From: Pseudopyrenochaeta lycopersici
Lineage: Eukaryota; Ascomycota; Dothideomycetes; Pleosporales; Pseudopyrenochaetaceae
NCBI GenBank assembly: GCA_003313425.1
Contig: NHZP01000004.1
Span: forward strand, 930,001 to 994,000
Direction of reading: 5' to 3'
Length of the DNA stretch: 64,000 nt
A program made the position numbers and the translations under genes. Numbering within the stretch: the stretch's first letter is position 1; every line of letters starts with the position of its first letter. Positions 1 to 10,464 of this stretch are shown piece after piece. The notes under the pieces are model-generated. The model did no database searches. It saw nothing but the letters and a program-made list of their open reading frames with translations, and had not been told where the DNA came from.

Positions 1-310
1 CGCAGGATCGGCTGGAGAGCGCATCGAAGACTGTTACAGCAGCTTGCCGCGCCCTGGTTAGGCAAGTGCAAGAAATCATTGCGCAAAAGAATAGGGATGA
101 GGGCGAGGTTGTAGATTACAGCAAACTGGGTGATCACGAGTTCAAGGTTCGGCAAATGGAGCAGCAGGTAAGTCATAATCCTCCAGTTATACTTAGAGAG
201 AACATGCTAACATGGCTTTGTAGGTCGAGATTCTACAGCTTGAGAACTCACTTGCCCAGGCCCGAACAAGGCTAGGTGAGATGCGGAAGTTGTCTTATCT
301 TGAGGAGTAA
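1..310 (+). CDS. SLA2: Sla2/End4-type actin-binding protein, C-terminal end (partial)
   Basis: This is the 3' end of a gene that enters from the left edge. Exons 1-167 and 224-310 flank a 56-bp intron (gtaagt donor, tgctaac branch site, tag acceptor) and end in TAA at 308-310. The visible residues include LESASKTVTAACRALVRQVQ and, after the intron, an alpha-helical tail ending LGEMRKLSYLEE. This matches the end of the I/LWEQ (talin-HIP1R/Sla2) actin-binding module. Sla2 couples clathrin-coated endocytic pits to cortical actin. In many Pezizomycotina SLA2 borders the mating-type locus, but no MAT gene is seen on the side covered here. The identification is good for the module. Only about 85 residues are visible, so full-length architecture is inferred. 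Confidence 0.8.
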
Positions 311-700
311 GCGGACAAACTGCGATTCTGGGGACTTCAGCGATTTTCGCGCTTCTTCGTAGACAGTAGAGGCTATCTTAGCCTTATGTGTGAAATTAAC
401 TCTGGGAGGATCATTCTATCGCTCTTGCGTGTGTAAAGAAGATGATTCGGGGATCCGACTCTCCTTGATACCATCAACGCCATCAATACCATATTACATG
501 CAATTTTTTTCTTCAATTATACGTCCACAGTCCGTAAACTGCCGCTCTTGTCATACAGCCACCATTATTCTAATTGTGCCTTCAATTTCCATTCAGTCCT
601 CTGTCATCTTACCCAGCAACAATTGCCCTGTGGAAACAAGGTGTCATATTCAAACATCATCTTCAGTAATATTATCTCTATCCCTGCTCCGTACGCTCAC
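311..700. other. Intergenic, convergent 3' regions
   Basis: This is a 390-bp gap between the convergent SLA2 end and the RING-like gene. It is AT-rich in the middle and I see no coding signal, RNA gene or repeat. Confidence 0.6.
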
Positions 701-1627
701 TCAACAGAATAGCAACCTCTCCATCCTATCGATCCTTTTCGCCATTTCTTCTTCACCAATTGCGAGAATCTGCTGCAAGAAACCGTCGCACCTTCTACAC
801 TCCAAAGCAGAAAGTCGTCCGCACCACACCGACCGTGCTGATTCAAGGCACTTGATATGCAAAATGTGCGCTCCGCCTTTTCCGCAGCTGTGCACTCTCC
901 ATGCTGCTCGTGCGTATGGGTCTAAAGAGTCGCGCGAAAACGTCCCACAGCACGATGCGCATGTAGCAGGTCCATTTGCGGTGGTGAGAGTGGCGCCTGG
1001 GTTGGCGATGAGTTTCAGTGAGAGCCAGAGGATGTCTTCGTGAAGGGGCGGGAGAGTATCGGGGACGCTGGATATGGTATTGCGCATGGTATCTGTACCG
1101 CTATCTCGTCGGTAGTGCAATGTTGAAGTTGCTGGACTTATTGGCTGGGTGTCTCCACGAGATTCTGGCACAGTAGCTGCTTCTGTGGTCGCGGGATGAG
1201 ATGTAATGAATTTTCCCCATTTATTTACTGCTTTATCTGCTACGTTTAATCCTAGAAATAATTTCATGCTCATTACCCGCGAGCGTGCTGCTTCCCTTCT
1301 CTTCGGGGGCATATTGTCATACTCTTTCTTCAAATCTCCTCCAAGTTGGCATGGTAGGGGCCCTGGGATGGCCTTCGAGCGTTCTGTCAGTCCTGGCTTT
1401 TCACAGAATGGTGTGCCGCTAGGTGTTAAGGTTTGTGTACTGTCGGCTTTCCTCCTGGCCAGCGAAAGAGTACTCGATTTGAATATTGACAATACCCCAT
1501 TGCGCTCATTCGGCTCCTTTGTTGCAGATGTGTTACTTGTCGAGTTATTGGAGCTAGTGCATAGCGTTGGTGATGTCGAGTCGTTTGAGAAACGCTTCAA
1601 TAGCTGCATTGCCGAACGGACTGACAT
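701..1627 (-). CDS. Hypothetical protein with C-terminal RING-like zinc-binding region
   Basis: A single open frame of 308 codons starts at ATG 1625-1627 and ends at 701. The N-terminal two thirds is rich in Ser, Thr, Pro and Arg and looks disordered. The last about 90 residues hold a Cys/His cluster: CASCCGTF, then VHSCGKGGAHILHIKC, then WCGRLSALECRRCDG. The order C-x2-C ... C ... H-x2-C ... C-x2-C resembles a RING or PHD-type fold, so a ubiquitin-ligase or protein-interaction role is possible. Nothing outside that cluster is recognisable. It lies tail-to-tail with the SLA2 end. It could gain an upstream exon, but the ATG fits a plain single-exon gene. Function unknown. Confidence 0.55.
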   Translation of the reverse strand: MSVRSAMQLLKRFSNDSTSPTLCTSSNNSTSNTSATKEPNERNGVLSIFKSSTLSLARRKADSTQTLTPSGTPFCEKPGLTERSKAIPGPLPCQLGGDLKKEYDNMPPKRREAARSRVMSMKLFLGLNVADKAVNKWGKFITSHPATTEAATVPESRGDTQPISPATSTLHYRRDSGTDTMRNTISSVPDTLPPLHEDILWLSLKLIANPGATLTTANGPATCASCCGTFSRDSLDPYARAAWRVHSCGKGGAHILHIKCLESARSVWCGRLSALECRRCDGFLQQILAIGEEEMAKRIDRMERLLFC

Positions 1628-2273
1628 TGTCGATGGTAGATGTATCTCAAGAAGGTCAAACCACGTCAGGTGCAGTTGCTAGAGTATAGGCAAAACTCCC
1701 ACTGCGAAATGTTTTGTAGAAATTTCGATCGTCTGTTGATATTTGTGAAAAGTTCAGTAGTAAGGACTGAGGGAGATGGTGTTGGACAGGACCAAGAATC
1801 GAAATATCCAGTAACGAAATGAGCAGCCAATGACACTACGCTTGATAATCATATGTGAAAAACCTACTTTAGCACAATAAGATTCCGCTATTTATCAGCC
1901 TAGTTTATTGACAGTGTCGTGAGTCGGGCTGAGATCTCGTGGGAAGCCTCTTACTAGACGTCTGATCATTACAGTAGGTTGTCATTTGAACAGCTTCAGC
2001 TCCCATGATCTGGAACTAGGCCAAAATCAAACTGCATAAACTCATCTGGATAGCGCAAACTAAACAGTGAACCACAGTCCAAGGAAACAATCTGTCATCC
2101 CGACGAATGATGTTGTCATAGATCAAGAACGCTTTAAATTACCAGTGCCACTTGATGCAGGGACACCTTTGCGTGAAGGTCCAGCAATACTACTCAATGT
2201 TCAAGGAAGTCATCAACTGCCCCAGTAAACTCAAGTAGTCAGCCCAGAATGATCTTACACGACGCTTCCAGAA
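1628..2273. other. Intergenic spacer
   Basis: This 646-bp spacer contains the upstream region of the RING-like gene and the 3' flank of the molybdopterin oxidoreductase. I see no open frame of note, no repeat and no RNA gene. Confidence 0.55.
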
Positions 2274-5200
2274 CTACATTTTCCCATCGACCACTAGCAC
2301 AGGCACAATCAAACTCTGTGGAGCTTTGACCTGCATTTGCTGCAAACACCACTCTTCCATTTTGGCCACATCAATGAAACCTTCTTCAACGCAAGAGATC
2401 AGTTCTTTATCCCAGAGGGCTGCAGCAGCCGGCTCCAAAGCCCTTAGACTCCCCTTGATATAACCGAGATAAACATGCAGACTCTGCAATGTCTCAAGCA
2501 TCAGATAGCTGCCATCTAGCTGGCCATCTTTGAAAAACAGTGCCTCAGCCAGTACTTGTGCTCGTTGTTTTCCCCAATCCTTGTCATCCTCGTACTTCTT
2601 AGCCATGGGTTGAATACGGTCGTACATACGGGATCCAATGCTGTGCATGATGCGCAACCCACTTTGGATGTCGGGGTCACTATCCGATGTGGAGATTATG
2701 TCGTTAAATATGTTCAGGAGAAGTGAAGAACATTGTTCCAGTTCGCCCATCCAGCGCTCCAGTCCACGGCGTCGAGGATAATCCGAAAAAATATCCATTA
2801 CCTGAGGTTTCTTTGCAGCTTTGGTCTCAGCTGCATACTGTTGTGCTCTGGCATGAATCTTGACCTCACCATCGGTTGGTGGAAGTTTTGTGATCTTGAT
2901 GGCACCGCCCTTAAGTAAGGGCTGCTTGCTGATAGGGTCCCACCTCGCTGTCTCGTGTAAGTTCGTGGGCCAAGAAAGTATTTATGGTAACTAACCTGTA
3001 GTCAACTCGTTCGCTGCCCTAGCCTTCCCGTCTACAGTATCGAAATAGCCAAAATGGAAAGGAATAAAAGTATGTCCCTTGAGTGTGCCGCCTATCCGTA
3101 CAGCAAGCTGCACCTTGCCCCGTCTTGATTCAACAAGAACATCTTGCCCATTCTCTACACCAAGAGCCTTTGCATCTTCTTCTGATATCTCAATCTCTGG
3201 CTCTGGGCAAGCATTTTGCAGAGGCGTACGTCCGGTCTTGGTCCGGGTATGAAAATGGTGTACTCTGCGGCCCGTTGACAAGTAGAAAGGATACTCATCA
3301 TTTGGTTCTTCTGGCGATGGTATGTAATGACACGCCTTTAAGATAGCTCTTCCGGCCGGGTTCATCTTACTATATTTGTCTTTCCCATAGTACACACCGG
3401 TCTCAAGATCATGCCCAAAACTCTCGCAATACTCAATATCAGTAAAGAATTTCCCATCAGAGAACAGACGTTCCGTGCCGAAAGGGTTGTCTTCATTGCA
3501 TGGCCACTGAATACCAGAACCTCCGGTAAGTTTCTCATATGACATACCACTGTAGTCGCAGGGCCTGCCTTTGGAGAGCTGTTTCCAGGCTTCGAAGACT
3601 TCTTCAGAATTTGTCCAGGGCAATAAAACATTGCCGTCTTTATCCTTAAATTCCATGCGTTTACCATAATCAAGGAAGATTTCAAGGTCTGGTTTTGCCT
3701 CTCCTGGTGGCTCGATCGCTTTATGAGATATGTGTACTACAAAGATTTAAGTGTGAAGTCAACATATGCCTCAGGTGTGGTTCTTAGATAATCCACTTAC
3801 CTGTACGGTCAACATTAGTGAAACAACCCGTCTTCTCTCCCCACTGTGCGCCGGGCAAAACGACATCCGCAATAGCCGTCGTTTCCGTCGGATATATGTC
3901 TTGAGCTATGACAAACAGGTCATCCTTTGTCAAAAGCTCACGCACTCGGTCCAAGTTTGGAAGGCTGACCAATGGATTTGTGCCAGATATCCAGAGCATC
4001 TCGATAGTCCCTTTTGCGATGAAGCTGAGTATATTCTCGACATGTGTAGGCTCATTCCAATGAGGCACTCGAACGGGGTCAATATTCCAGATTCTAGCTA
4101 AATCTTTCATATGTGCTGGATTCAAGTGATTGCGAAAGCCAGGAAACTCTCCGTCGCAGCCTGCTTCGCGATTGTTTTGGGCGGTCGGTTGCCCATTCAT
4201 CTGGAAGATTCCACATCCAGGCTTGCCAATCAAACCACGCAGAAGGTTGATGTTGTTGATTTGACATGCAGCTGCAGTGGCCTGATTTGATTGATAGATT
4301 CCTTGCAGTGCTGTAGACAGAAGAGTCTTAGTTGTGCCTATTATCTCTGCCGCTTTGTACAGTTCTGCGACAGGAACTCCTGTTATTTTTTCAACGATGT
4401 TCGGTGTGAATTCCTTGACTGTTTCTCTGAGATTCTCCAATCCGACTGTATGTTCGTGAACCCACTCGTAATTAACCCAGTCATTCGCAAAAAGAAGATG
4501 TTGGATTCCATTAAACAAAGCCACGTTTGTTCCGATCTTTGGCTTCAGATGTACTGTCGCGAGTTTTGCTGTATCTGATAGTCTTGGGTCAATTACGATA
4601 ATTTTTGGAGGAGAGGATCCTGCCAATCGGTCCAAGATACGCGCCCACAATACCGTCTGGGTGGCTGCCATATTGTGGCCGCAAAGCATTATACAGTCAG
4701 TGTAGTCGATATCCTAAGTCTTCTTAGATTATACCTGACCATTATCAAAAGCGGCTAAGCCTACCGTGTATGATCCTGGTTGCCCATCGCTACCAAAAGA
4801 CTCTCGCATGGAGGCCGCTGCAGTCGCTGTGCATAGGCGAGTATTACCATCCCTCAGTAATGTCAGAAGTAACGTAATGTAGGACTTTTAAAAGGGAACG
4901 TACATGTGAAGTGTGTTGAGTCCAGCTTTACCGACCATAGCTAAGACGTAGTACTCTTCGAGGAAGAACTGCCCAGTAGTATAAAAAGCAATACCATGGC
5001 TAGTAAGCCTTTTGGTGACATATTTGGTTTTCTCAACAATTAAACTCATCGCTTCTTCCCATGTTGCGCGCTCGAGCTTGCCGTTGCGTCGAATTTGAGG
5101 GTATTTAAGGCGATCTTCGTGGCCGACAGCCTTCCAGCTGTGAAGGCCTTTGGGTCCGAGCCGCCCTTTATTGACTCTATCAGTCGCCCTGCCTCTGATA

Positions 5201-5421
5201 CCAACGATCTTTCCGTCTTTCACTCCTATATCAACACCACAACCATTAGAACACAACACACACGCGCTTTGTACCCACTTTTCCGGCTCTTCGTCATATG
5301 CATCATCCACCCGTACTGGCCATTCGTGTTTGTAAGGCGTGCGCGGTCCCCAAATATCTTCAATGGACTGACGTGATTGCACCTTGGGCGCTTCTCCAAT
5401 CTTGACTTTGGGCTTTACCAT
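2274..5421 (-). CDS. DMSO-reductase-family (bis-MGD) molybdopterin oxidoreductase, bacterial-type
   Basis: Exons at 5421-4904, 4852-4765, 4713-3801, 3736-2996 and 2947-2274 give 977 residues. The start is the first ATG after an in-frame upstream stop. Near the N-terminus Cys54, Cys57 and Cys61 (CVLCSNGC) form the 4Fe-4S motif, but the usual fourth Cys is Gly89 (GRLGPKG). Exons 1 and 2 join to give DGNTRLCTATA, whose Cys180 fits the Mo ligand of nitrate-reductase-like members. Later blocks (GHNMAATQTVLWARILDRL, QINNINLLRGLIGKPGCG, QMNGQPTAQNNREAGCDGEF, GEKTGCFTNVDRT) are the molybdopterin and dinucleotide-binding regions. The family reduces nitrate, oxidises formate or similar; the substrate here is unknown. 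About 200 C-terminal residues form a helix-rich extension. The family is not expected in eukaryotes, so horizontal transfer is inferred. No targeting peptide is obvious. It diverges from moeA with a 350-bp spacer. Confidence 0.88.
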
Positions 5422-5771
5422 GATGGCTTCCCGATCAAAATTCTGTGTTTCCCAAGTGCCGACAACATAGCCCAAATAGATTTGTGCATGGACGTGCTAG
5501 CATATTCGCGTTGTTGTACCTGACGTAATTATCCTGCAATTAATACTAGGTGGCTTTTAGTTCCGGGGCATGCGGTTGCAGCGTCCAATAACCTTCGATG
5601 TGTTGACAAAAGCGTGCAGTAGCAGGAAATACTTCACGTCCGCTCCAATGAAGAGAATTGTGGTAGCCCTGCAGGATTGATCGCCTTAGGTTATGATGAC
5701 TACCATGTAGCCTTTGTTTCTTTTGACATTTCCAAGGTTGCCAAAGTTGAGTCTGAGGTTGAAATCTCACA
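5422..5771. promoter_or_regulatory. Divergent promoter between the oxidoreductase and moeA
   Basis: This 350-bp spacer separates two start codons that face away from each other, so the two genes probably share control. One GATAA core (read on the minus strand, 5529-5533) could be a GATA-factor (AreA-type) site, but a single core is weak evidence. I see no clear TATA box or NirA-type site. Confidence 0.45.
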
Positions 5772-7170
5772 ATGACTGTCAGCTACCGAGAAGCGCTTGA
5801 AATTGTACAGGGAGTCGCAGAAAAACGTGCCAAAGAACGCGATGGCCAGATACAGATTGTGTCGTTGCCAGAGTCCCTGGGGCGCACCGCTGCGAAAGAT
5901 CATTTCAGTCCCATCTCGACCCCGCCATATGATACCTCAGCCATGGACGGATATGCCATCTCTTCAGAAGCTACTACAAATGCGTCTACCGAGACACCTA
6001 TTACATTCGTGGTCAAGGGAACCATTGCAGCAGGCGACCAGCCTATTGTACTTACTAATGAGCTTGATGACGGCGCCTTCCCTTGTGTCGAGATCATGAC
6101 AGGAGCGCAATTTCCGCACAGCATGTCAAGCACTCCTTTTGATGCGTGCGTCAAGATTGAGGATACGATGTCGCTTGGCTCATCTGTTTCAGAGGCCAAA
6201 TCGCAGAACCGTTTGGCAGTAACCCGCCCGCTGCCCTTGTACGCAAATCGGCGCTTTGCTGGAGGAGACATAAAGAAAGGAGACATCATTATCGCAAAAG
6301 GAGATGTTGTGTGTTCACGTCATGTAATGGCTCTGGCATCTGTTGGTATTGATAAACTCAGTGTACATCGAAAGCCTCGAGTTGCTGTGTGGTCGACAGG
6401 AAACGAGCTGAGTGAAGGACCAGACAGAATCCGTAGCGACGAGCAGATTTTGAACTCGAATGGGCCTTACTTGAGCGCAGTGTTGCGGGAAAATGGTGCA
6501 GATGTGGAATACAAAGGCATACTCAAGGACAATTCCCATAGTTTGCAGGCCGCATTGAGCTCATTTGCGACTAGTCCATGGGATCTAGGTAAGAGACCTT
6601 TGTCCGAACTGTATGTTAGACATACGCTGACTTGGTATGTTCATCTCCGTAGTAATTACCACAGGCGCAGTCTCGAAAGGAAAATTCGATTTTATGGCAC
6701 CAGCGTTAGAAGAACTACAGGCAGAGATTCATTTTCATGGCGTGGCCATCCGTCCCGGACATCCCGTTCTCTTCGCAACGACAGGTGGTGACTCTTGCGA
6801 CGTCCCGCTGTTTGGACTTCCAGGTAATCCAATCGCAACGGCTGCATGTTTTCGCTTCCTGGTTGTGCCTTTCCTGAAGCGTCTTCTGGGACAAATTTGC
6901 GATCGACCACAACAAGCAAAGCTGCTGTTACGAGATGGTAATCCAGATGCCATACTATCCTCGCCGCCACATTTGGACTGCTTTAGACATGGGTTTGTCA
7001 GAAGCGATAGCTGCGGGAATAAAGTCGCAGAACTAAGCAGGAACCAAAGCCCCGCTATCATCTCGCAATTTGCGGCGTCCAATTGCTGGGTCCACATTCC
7101 CAGAGCTCGAGCAGAGGAGCTAGGCGAAGCAGTGGTATACTGCTTTCCTCACACCCTTTTCCTGAATTGA
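5772..7170 (+). CDS. moeA: Stand-alone molybdopterin molybdenumtransferase (MoeA)
   Basis: Exons 5772-6588 and 6653-7170 with a 64-bp intron (gtaaga..gtag) give 444 residues. MoeA inserts molybdate into adenylylated molybdopterin to make Moco. Seen motifs are PPYDTSAMDGYA (residues 51-62), AAGDQP, STGNEL, NSNGPYL, the exon-joined DLVITTGAVSKGKFDF and GLPGNPIATAACFRF, all in the MoeA order. Length is close to bacterial MoeA (about 400). The MogA-like domain fused in eukaryotic gephyrin/CnxE-type proteins is absent, so this looks like an extra, bacterial-style copy rather than the fungal housekeeping enzyme. It lies between the oxidoreductase (divergent) and mobA (convergent, overlapping by 22 bp), which fits a job feeding Mo-cofactor to MobA. 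The Lys in GAVSKGKFD where MoeA often has GGVS-G--D is a mild divergence. Confidence 0.88.
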
Positions 7171-7808
7171 ACTTGTTCCATGTAGGTTTTAGCAACCTCC
7201 CACTCCTGCTTCGTATTTACGTTCAAGAGCCATTCTTCTCGGATCGGTTTAATAAGTTTGCCCCCGAGCTGCCCCACAGTGTAGGCCGGGCCAGTATAAT
7301 TTTGCATGACATTGTCCTTGAGGCTACAAAGGGAACGTGGGCTCCAAATTCCAAGCAGTGGCTCACTAAAACCATCCCGATTTTGAAAGCAGGTGACAGG
7401 CGCCTCGTAGCTCTCGATAAGCTGGTGCACCGCCGAAACTTGAAGGAGAGGATAGTCACAGGCGAGGACTAGCCATGTCGCTGACGAGTCGTAATGGTGC
7501 GCCGAAAGAAGGCCTGCGGCGGGGCCAATATCCTTTTCCGTATCGTCTAAAATCGTCTCTAGCTTGATTGAGGTTGAATTTGAATTACTTGGGAAGGACA
7601 ATGAAACTATTCCGTTACGCAAGGGCTCGTCGAGAATTGACCGATCAGCGACCGACAGGTAAACCTTTTCTATTCCTGGTAGAGCCTCGTGCAGGGTTTC
7701 TATAAGCCGAAAATAGAGCGGTCTGTCTGAAAGTGGAAGGAGATGTTTTGGAGATCCCATGCGTGAGGAACGCCCACCAGCTAGAATCAGGACTGATAAT
7801 GAAACCAT
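7149..7808 (-). CDS. mobA: Molybdenum cofactor guanylyltransferase (MobA)
   Basis: An intronless frame of 219 residues starts at ATG 7806-7808. MobA transfers GMP from GTP to Mo-molybdopterin, making the guanine dinucleotide cofactor (MGD) of DMSO-reductase-family enzymes. The N-terminus VLILAGGRSSRMGSPKHLL is the nucleotidyltransferase GTP-binding loop (LAGGxSxRMGxxK). Further motifs are DIGPAAGLLSA (GPLAG-like), VLACDYPLL (the metal-binding DxPL motif) and EPLLGIW. Length is near that of bacterial MobA (about 190-220). It is convergent with moeA and overlaps its last 22 bp, stop codons included. MobA is not known as a normal eukaryotic enzyme, so its presence beside a bis-MGD-type enzyme strongly supports a working MGD pathway. 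A MocA-type cytidylyltransferase is the main alternative, but the partner enzyme favours GMP. Confidence 0.85.
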   Translation of the reverse strand: MVSLSVLILAGGRSSRMGSPKHLLPLSDRPLYFRLIETLHEALPGIEKVYLSVADRSILDEPLRNGIVSLSFPSNSNSTSIKLETILDDTEKDIGPAAGLLSAHHYDSSATWLVLACDYPLLQVSAVHQLIESYEAPVTCFQNRDGFSEPLLGIWSPRSLCSLKDNVMQNYTGPAYTVGQLGGKLIKPIREEWLLNVNTKQEWEVAKTYMEQVQFRKRV

Positions 7809-8158
7809 ACTGTCTTGAGGGCTGGTCCAGTGCGCAAGTATGAGGTTTGTTGAAGCAGGAACGAGCCTTTAGCCATCAAATGCGTCACTATGATGTTATC
7901 CAGAGCAATTAAAGAAATGCAAATCTTTTAGCCCAATTGTGCATCAATAACAACCTTGTCAAGCAATATGAAATGTGGGGTGGGATATGGAAAAGGGAAA
8001 ACCTGCTCGCACGATGCGTTGATACTAGCTCATTGATGCGTCATACACGTGAAGAGAGTCAGACTCAGAAAATCCTTCTTAATAATCATTTTCTATCTCG
8101 GTCTTTGTTCAATAGCACATGATGAAGCGCAGAAACAGTCCATGGAAGGTCAAGTTTC
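7809..8158. other. Intergenic, upstream of mobA
   Basis: This 350-bp spacer holds the mobA promoter side and the 3' flank of the transporter. I see no other feature. Confidence 0.5.
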
Positions 8159-10063
8159 TTACGGCCCGCTGTTGGCTGTCTCGTTGAAAACGCCGTCGTG
8201 ACCTCCCTCGCGGTCCAGTTTCGCCTTTTCCGCCTTCGCCTTTTGGATCTTCAAAGACATCTTCACCGGATGTACATCAGGAGTCTCAAACACGGAGTCA
8301 ATTTCTTCTAGACTGAGCTTGCTCGTCTCTGGGAATACGAAGTAGGATGCTAGGTTCATTAGCCATGTGATCTTTTCCATTTTGGGTCATAAAGACTGAA
8401 TCACTTACCGACCAACTGAAGACAATTGTACACAATGTACACACACCAGATCTTATAACCAATTTTACTAATCCCGATCGAGATACCGTACGCTTCGATA
8501 GCTCCACACGCGCCCTGAATGAGTCCATACAATCCCATACCTTTGGCACGAAGCGGCAGCGACAGGATTTCGACCGGATAAAGGTTATGCATTGTGGCGA
8601 TGAAAGTAGCGCTGATAATTTGAAACATAAACATCCACATAATGGTGAGGGCCTGTTATCGAATTAATATGCAGGTCCGTCAACGGGTAGTTGACGATAT
8701 TGTGACTTACAGAGCAGGCCTTGGATTCTGTCTTGCTGTATTGCCAGGAGGTGATCGTGGCCGCTGTCTGCATACAAATGATACCGATGAGGCCCGCGAA
8801 AATAAGCGTACGACGCTTCAATAAATCGACGAACCATCCACCGATTGCAGTAAAGATGAAGTATGTGGCAGTGAGTCCAAGCGAGATGCCAAGTTGTGGA
8901 ATGGTATCATTCACTCCGATTGTTTCTAACGCCGGCGTAAGGTAATAGGCTGGACTTCGTTATCTCCTGGACTTGATGGCAAAAATGGAGATGTGTCCGC
9001 TTCGAACAGAAAACACTTACAGACGATCCCGCCACCATTCCATGACTGGAAACACGAGTACAACACCAGAACTAACAGACGATATCGGACAACCTTCTGG
9101 AGAAAGACGGCGAAGTTCCACGATTGTCTAAACCCTGTTCTCGACGTCTCGAGTGATTCTTCGATCTGTGCTACTACGACATTCACAAGAGGGTCGGAAG
9201 TAGATGCGGACGTTGTCATATACTTGGCAATGACCTCCTTCGCCTGTTCTCGCTTGCCCTTCAAGATGAGATAACGGGGCGATTCGGGAGTCAAGAAGTA
9301 GATGAGTGAGCAGACAATAAGTGGGAAAAATGACTGTAAAAGTAGTGGGATACGCCACGACCAGTTGTTTGTCTCGGCCATAGTCGCAGTACCTATCATC
9401 CCTGCATTCATGGCCACACTGCCAATCTGGAAACAGGCACCGAAGAGACCAACAATGCGACCTCGAAGATGGACAGGAGCAACTTCGGCAATATATTGTG
9501 GTGAAGACATTAGAGCAGATCCGAAGCCCAGGAAAAAACGGCCAGCCATGAAGCAAGAAACATTCGGTGCAAGTCCTTGCATGATGGCAGCCGTGATGAC
9601 GAGAGCGTTTCCAAGAAAGTTGACCCCACGACGTCCGATCTTATCGTTCAATGCGAGGAATGGTGCGCCGCAAACCGTACCGATTCTCATCAATGCTGTG
9701 ATGTGTGCAAAGGTCTAAAAGTTCACAATCAGCATATCGCGCACATGCAGCCCGCACTGGAGGTCTACATACCGCGCCGCTTGTTTCAAAGCCAAAGTAG
9801 TTGTGCCAGGAGTCGTAGGAGTTAATGTTACCAATGACTGCCCAATCTACACCGTATCCTGCTTGGTTGCAGCCTTGGACGAACATGATCAAGCATAGCC
9901 TCCATCCAGTCTTGGTCCAGAATGTTGGCATTGCCTCTTTAGACATTTTGAGCAAATCATCTTCTGTGATACGCTGGACAACAACATCTTCTGTTTGAAG
10001 CGCGCCGGCTTTCTCATCCGTTATGTCATGGTGAAAAGATCTAATATTATCTTGCGGAGCCAT
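8159..10063 (-). CDS. MFS sugar transporter (sugar porter family, lactose-permease-like)
   Basis: Exons at 10063-9773, 9714-9021, 8949-8711, 8652-8409 and 8349-8159 give 552 residues with about 12 hydrophobic segments. Sugar-porter marks are GRRG after the second segment, PQYIAEVAPVHLRGRIVG in the first half, PESPRYL before the central loop and the closing FPETSKLSLEEID. The protein is plasma-membrane-bound and probably a proton symporter. It is divergent from the GH95 gene with a 401-bp spacer and next to a GH1 gene. Its cargo is therefore likely an oligosaccharide or glycoside that the two glycosidases then cut inside the cell. The sequence is intact and intron positions are typical. Substrate specificity cannot be read from sequence alone. 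Confidence 0.85.
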
Positions 10064-10464
10064 GGTGCAGATGCGCGTGTGCGACCAGTGGTGTGCGGCT
10101 CGATGCTCACGCTCCTGGTGATGTACGACACCGAGAGTCTGTACTCTGAGAAAGGTTTCAAGGATTTATCTATTTTACAATATTGCCAAAGCACAAAGAA
10201 TATCAAGCGACGTCTCGACGGACTTCATTGAAGTATATTACTGTCGCAGCCCATCATGAACCCATGTCCATCCTCATGGATTCAAATGCATGATGGCCAA
10301 TAGCCCAGAGGACGCGAGCATTCCGTGTTCGTGAATAGATTCGCGAAAAGCTGCAATACCTTTCACATGTGGTCGCCTTGTTGTTGCTGATCGATGTTTG
10401 GGCAAATATTCTTCCGTCCAACCATCCTAGTGCTCCGCTGTAACACGCGGCTCATACTAGAGAA
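10064..10464. promoter_or_regulatory. Divergent promoter between transporter and GH95 gene
   Basis: This 401-bp spacer lies between opposed start codons. The arrangement suggests co-induction of uptake and hydrolysis. I did not find a binding site I would defend. Confidence 0.4.

Noticed and set aside
2274..7808. Bacterial contamination as explanation of the molybdenum cluster
   Set aside because: Frame-restoring introns with fungal splice signals occur in two of the three genes and both flanks are fungal genes.
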